Part shown: positions 14,101 to 14,398 of the stretch, piece after piece
Layout: the number at the start of each line of letters is the position of its first letter
Position numbering within the stretch: position 1 is the first letter of the stretch
Source of the DNA: CAYPZL01 sp964415045
GTDB taxonomy: Bacteria; Planctomycetota; Phycisphaerae; Sedimentisphaerales; Anaerobacaceae
DNA: 14,398 nucleotides
Direction of reading: 5' to 3'
NCBI GenBank assembly: GCA_964415045.1
Contig: CAYPZL010000148.1
Span: forward strand, 1-14,398
Translations under genes and position numbers: made by a program
The notes under the pieces: model-generated
What the model was told of the DNA's origin: nothing
The model's input: the letters and a program-made list of their open reading frames with translations, nothing else
Database searches by the model: none

Positions 14101-14253
14101 CACGATACCGGCGCCTCCGTGCCCCAACTCCCGCTCGATGCGAAACGGGCCGATCCTGCTGCCGGGCGCTTTCACGGAAGGTTCGAAGCGGGCGGTGGGA
14201 GGTTGCCGGTCCTCACCGGGAGAGTGGCTGCTGTGGCCAACCGTGTCGCTCAT
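11119..14253 (-). CDS. Ser/Thr kinase - TM - PEGA - FGE-like - alpha/beta hydrolase fusion
   Basis: A 1044-residue membrane protein. Residues ~36-298 are a complete Hanks-type kinase: GHGGAGIVY (44-52), K66 in VAIK, HRDLKPDN (158-165, D160), DFG (178-180) and SPE (209-211). Residues ~301-371 are a basic linker, and 372-391 a transmembrane helix, so the kinase should be cytoplasmic and the rest extracytoplasmic. Residues ~451-508 are PEGA-like. Residues ~525-735 are an FGE/SUMF1-like domain (YWIDKYEVTNEQF, GVSWYEAAAYA, ending GFRCARY) without the catalytic cysteine pair. Residues ~800-1040 are an alpha/beta hydrolase: nucleophile S930 in GYSWGG, probable D986 and H1018. GAGGAA 5 nt before ATG 14253 sets the start. 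Similar kinase-FGE-hydrolase fusions occur in acidobacteria and planctomycetes, as I recall; their role is unknown. Signalling coupled to extracytoplasmic binding or hydrolysis is inference. Confidence 0.93.
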   Translation of the reverse strand: MSDTVGHSSHSPGEDRQPPTARFEPSVKAPGSRIGPFRIERELGHGGAGIVYLARDTKLNREVAIKSLPPQFANDVKTRARFQREAKLLASLNHPNIATIHEELEGTEGQPYLVLEYVPGETLGQRIARGGIALRDALAIALEIAEALEAAHAKGVIHRDLKPDNIRITPEGKTKVLDFGIAKMVGAAAPALATITEPGHIIGTPGYMSPEQARGEPADHRTDIWSFGCVLYEMLTGRCAFPGDTASEALASILKTDPDWQAMPPEASPGVCRIIGRCLQKNPEQRYQSTSELNQDLRRCRAVLLGPIPKALDLGALPARPRCARPQPKTPFLSLIVTTATTGGYIDLRRIFVKNLTMFEVSSIVLLRRPRIAAGTVFIVLVLVAAIGHLINRGVKTRWARLEALPRIMEMIEREEYQQAFVLAQKAERYIPEDPVLRDLWPQICRDYSIISEPAGARVYYTDHTDFENKGEYLGTTPLEKIRHPLGIFRWEVEKEGFESRECVTAVYPTTKDTLTILLEPEDRNPGMVPMGSANRMYWIDKYEVTNEQFQEFVDDGGYRRQELWTHTFIEDGNELSWSEAMPRFVDKTGRPGPATWEWGTFPDGQDNYPVSGVSWYEAAAYAQWAGKDLPVLRFWEWAADPSMFSAIIPYSNIAFKEGPAPVGQHKGTGRSGLYDAAGNVREWCWNATDEAGTLRHVCGGAWTDPDYAFIHTHQDGRPPISRDVTVGFRCARYRGGLKSLEPRWVDPVPMREVIDYAGERPLSDEESAVYKEAIYGYAPMELNDSNVAVEDGSRHWHKERIEFDAVYGGERITAYLFLPKGAQPPYQPVLYFPGTGAQQMDSSETLRDFAPIDFVIKAGRAVLYPVYKGTYERRFADKPAGWWRDDPEGDLEWHKCLVKDVRRSIDYLEKRARTQGDIDTDKLIYYGYSWGGYVAPIVLAVEDRIQAAVIVAGGFGTPRQYRAIYACLYAPRVKIPVLMVNGIGDGVFPLETSVRPMFELLGTPESDKELKVYDGGHSMLGLFGWQIQKDVLAWLDKYSEPPK
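13275..13313. repeat. Palindromic GC-rich insert inside the kinase-fusion gene
   Basis: GCGGCC (13275-13280) and GGCCGC (13292-13297) flank GAGCGCAGCGA, and TGGGAG/CTCCCA (13300-13313) forms a second dyad right beside it. This GAGCGCAGCGAGGCCGC-type palindrome looks like an intergenic repeat yet lies in the reading frame, in the linker between kinase and membrane helix. Confidence 0.5.
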
Positions 14254-14398
14254 CGGGCTTCCTCGCTACATTGGTATTTTCGCGGCGTACACGCAAACGA
14301 CTGTAGGACTGTGAACCCATATGCAAGCTAACACAGAGCGTGCTAATTACTCAAGTTGACTGATTTTTGTATTGGTTTTCATGCGGCCACCAGGAGTC

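Overview
The window most likely comes from a member of the Planctomycetota, probably the Phycisphaerae or a related class. The evidence is: (i) a secreted protein with FN3-like units ending in a TYYWRVDE-type signature, which I associate with that group; (ii) a Tat-exported Gfo/Idh/MocA oxidoreductase; (iii) a very large kinase / membrane / FGE-like / hydrolase fusion; and (iv) a generally high GC content (60-70% in most coding stretches I counted by hand). This is a judgement from family knowledge; no search was run.

Layout, left to right. 1-1354 (minus): the N-terminal 451 residues of a secreted repeat protein, cut by the window edge. 1355-1872: non-coding, with several hairpins. 1873-2415 (minus): a Nudix hydrolase with an N-terminal zinc ribbon. 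2519-2597: an inverted-repeat intergenic element. 2630-3565 (minus): an addiction cluster read in the order Phd/YefM-type antitoxin, RelE/ParE-type toxin, an unrecognised 58-residue protein and a DUF2283 protein. It has a good sigma70-like promoter at 3606-3634 and ends in a short relic of a restriction-modification gene. 3663-6764 (minus): a single-chain type IIG (Eco57I-like) restriction-modification enzyme with its own promoter at 6825-6853. 6765-7207: non-coding, a patchwork of short repeats including a second long inverted-repeat element. 7208-7843 (minus): a secreted protein of unknown function. 7844-8018: a divergent promoter region. 8019-10904 (plus): a two-gene operon of a Tat-exported Gfo/Idh/MocA oxidoreductase and a secreted M14-type zinc carboxypeptidase. 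10905-11118: a convergent intergenic region with a long structured inverted repeat. 11119-14253 (minus): a 1044-residue fusion of Ser/Thr kinase, transmembrane helix, PEGA-like domain, FGE/SUMF1-like domain and alpha/beta hydrolase. 14254-14398: its upstream region.

How the genes may work together. Positions 2519 to about 7176 look like a defence and addiction island. A restriction-modification enzyme sits beside one recognised toxin-antitoxin pair and a second small-gene pair of similar style, and the whole block lies between two inverted-repeat elements of similar type. The rest encodes mainly envelope and secreted functions: sugar-type oxidoreductase plus peptidase, and a membrane kinase whose extracytoplasmic half carries an FGE-like domain and a hydrolase. 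The most unusual points are three. The kinase fusion has a GC-poor, palindrome-bearing linker and lacks the FGE catalytic cysteine pair. The target-recognition part of the restriction enzyme is GC-poor compared with the rest. A 17-codon relic of a second restriction gene tail is fused onto the end of the DUF2283 gene.
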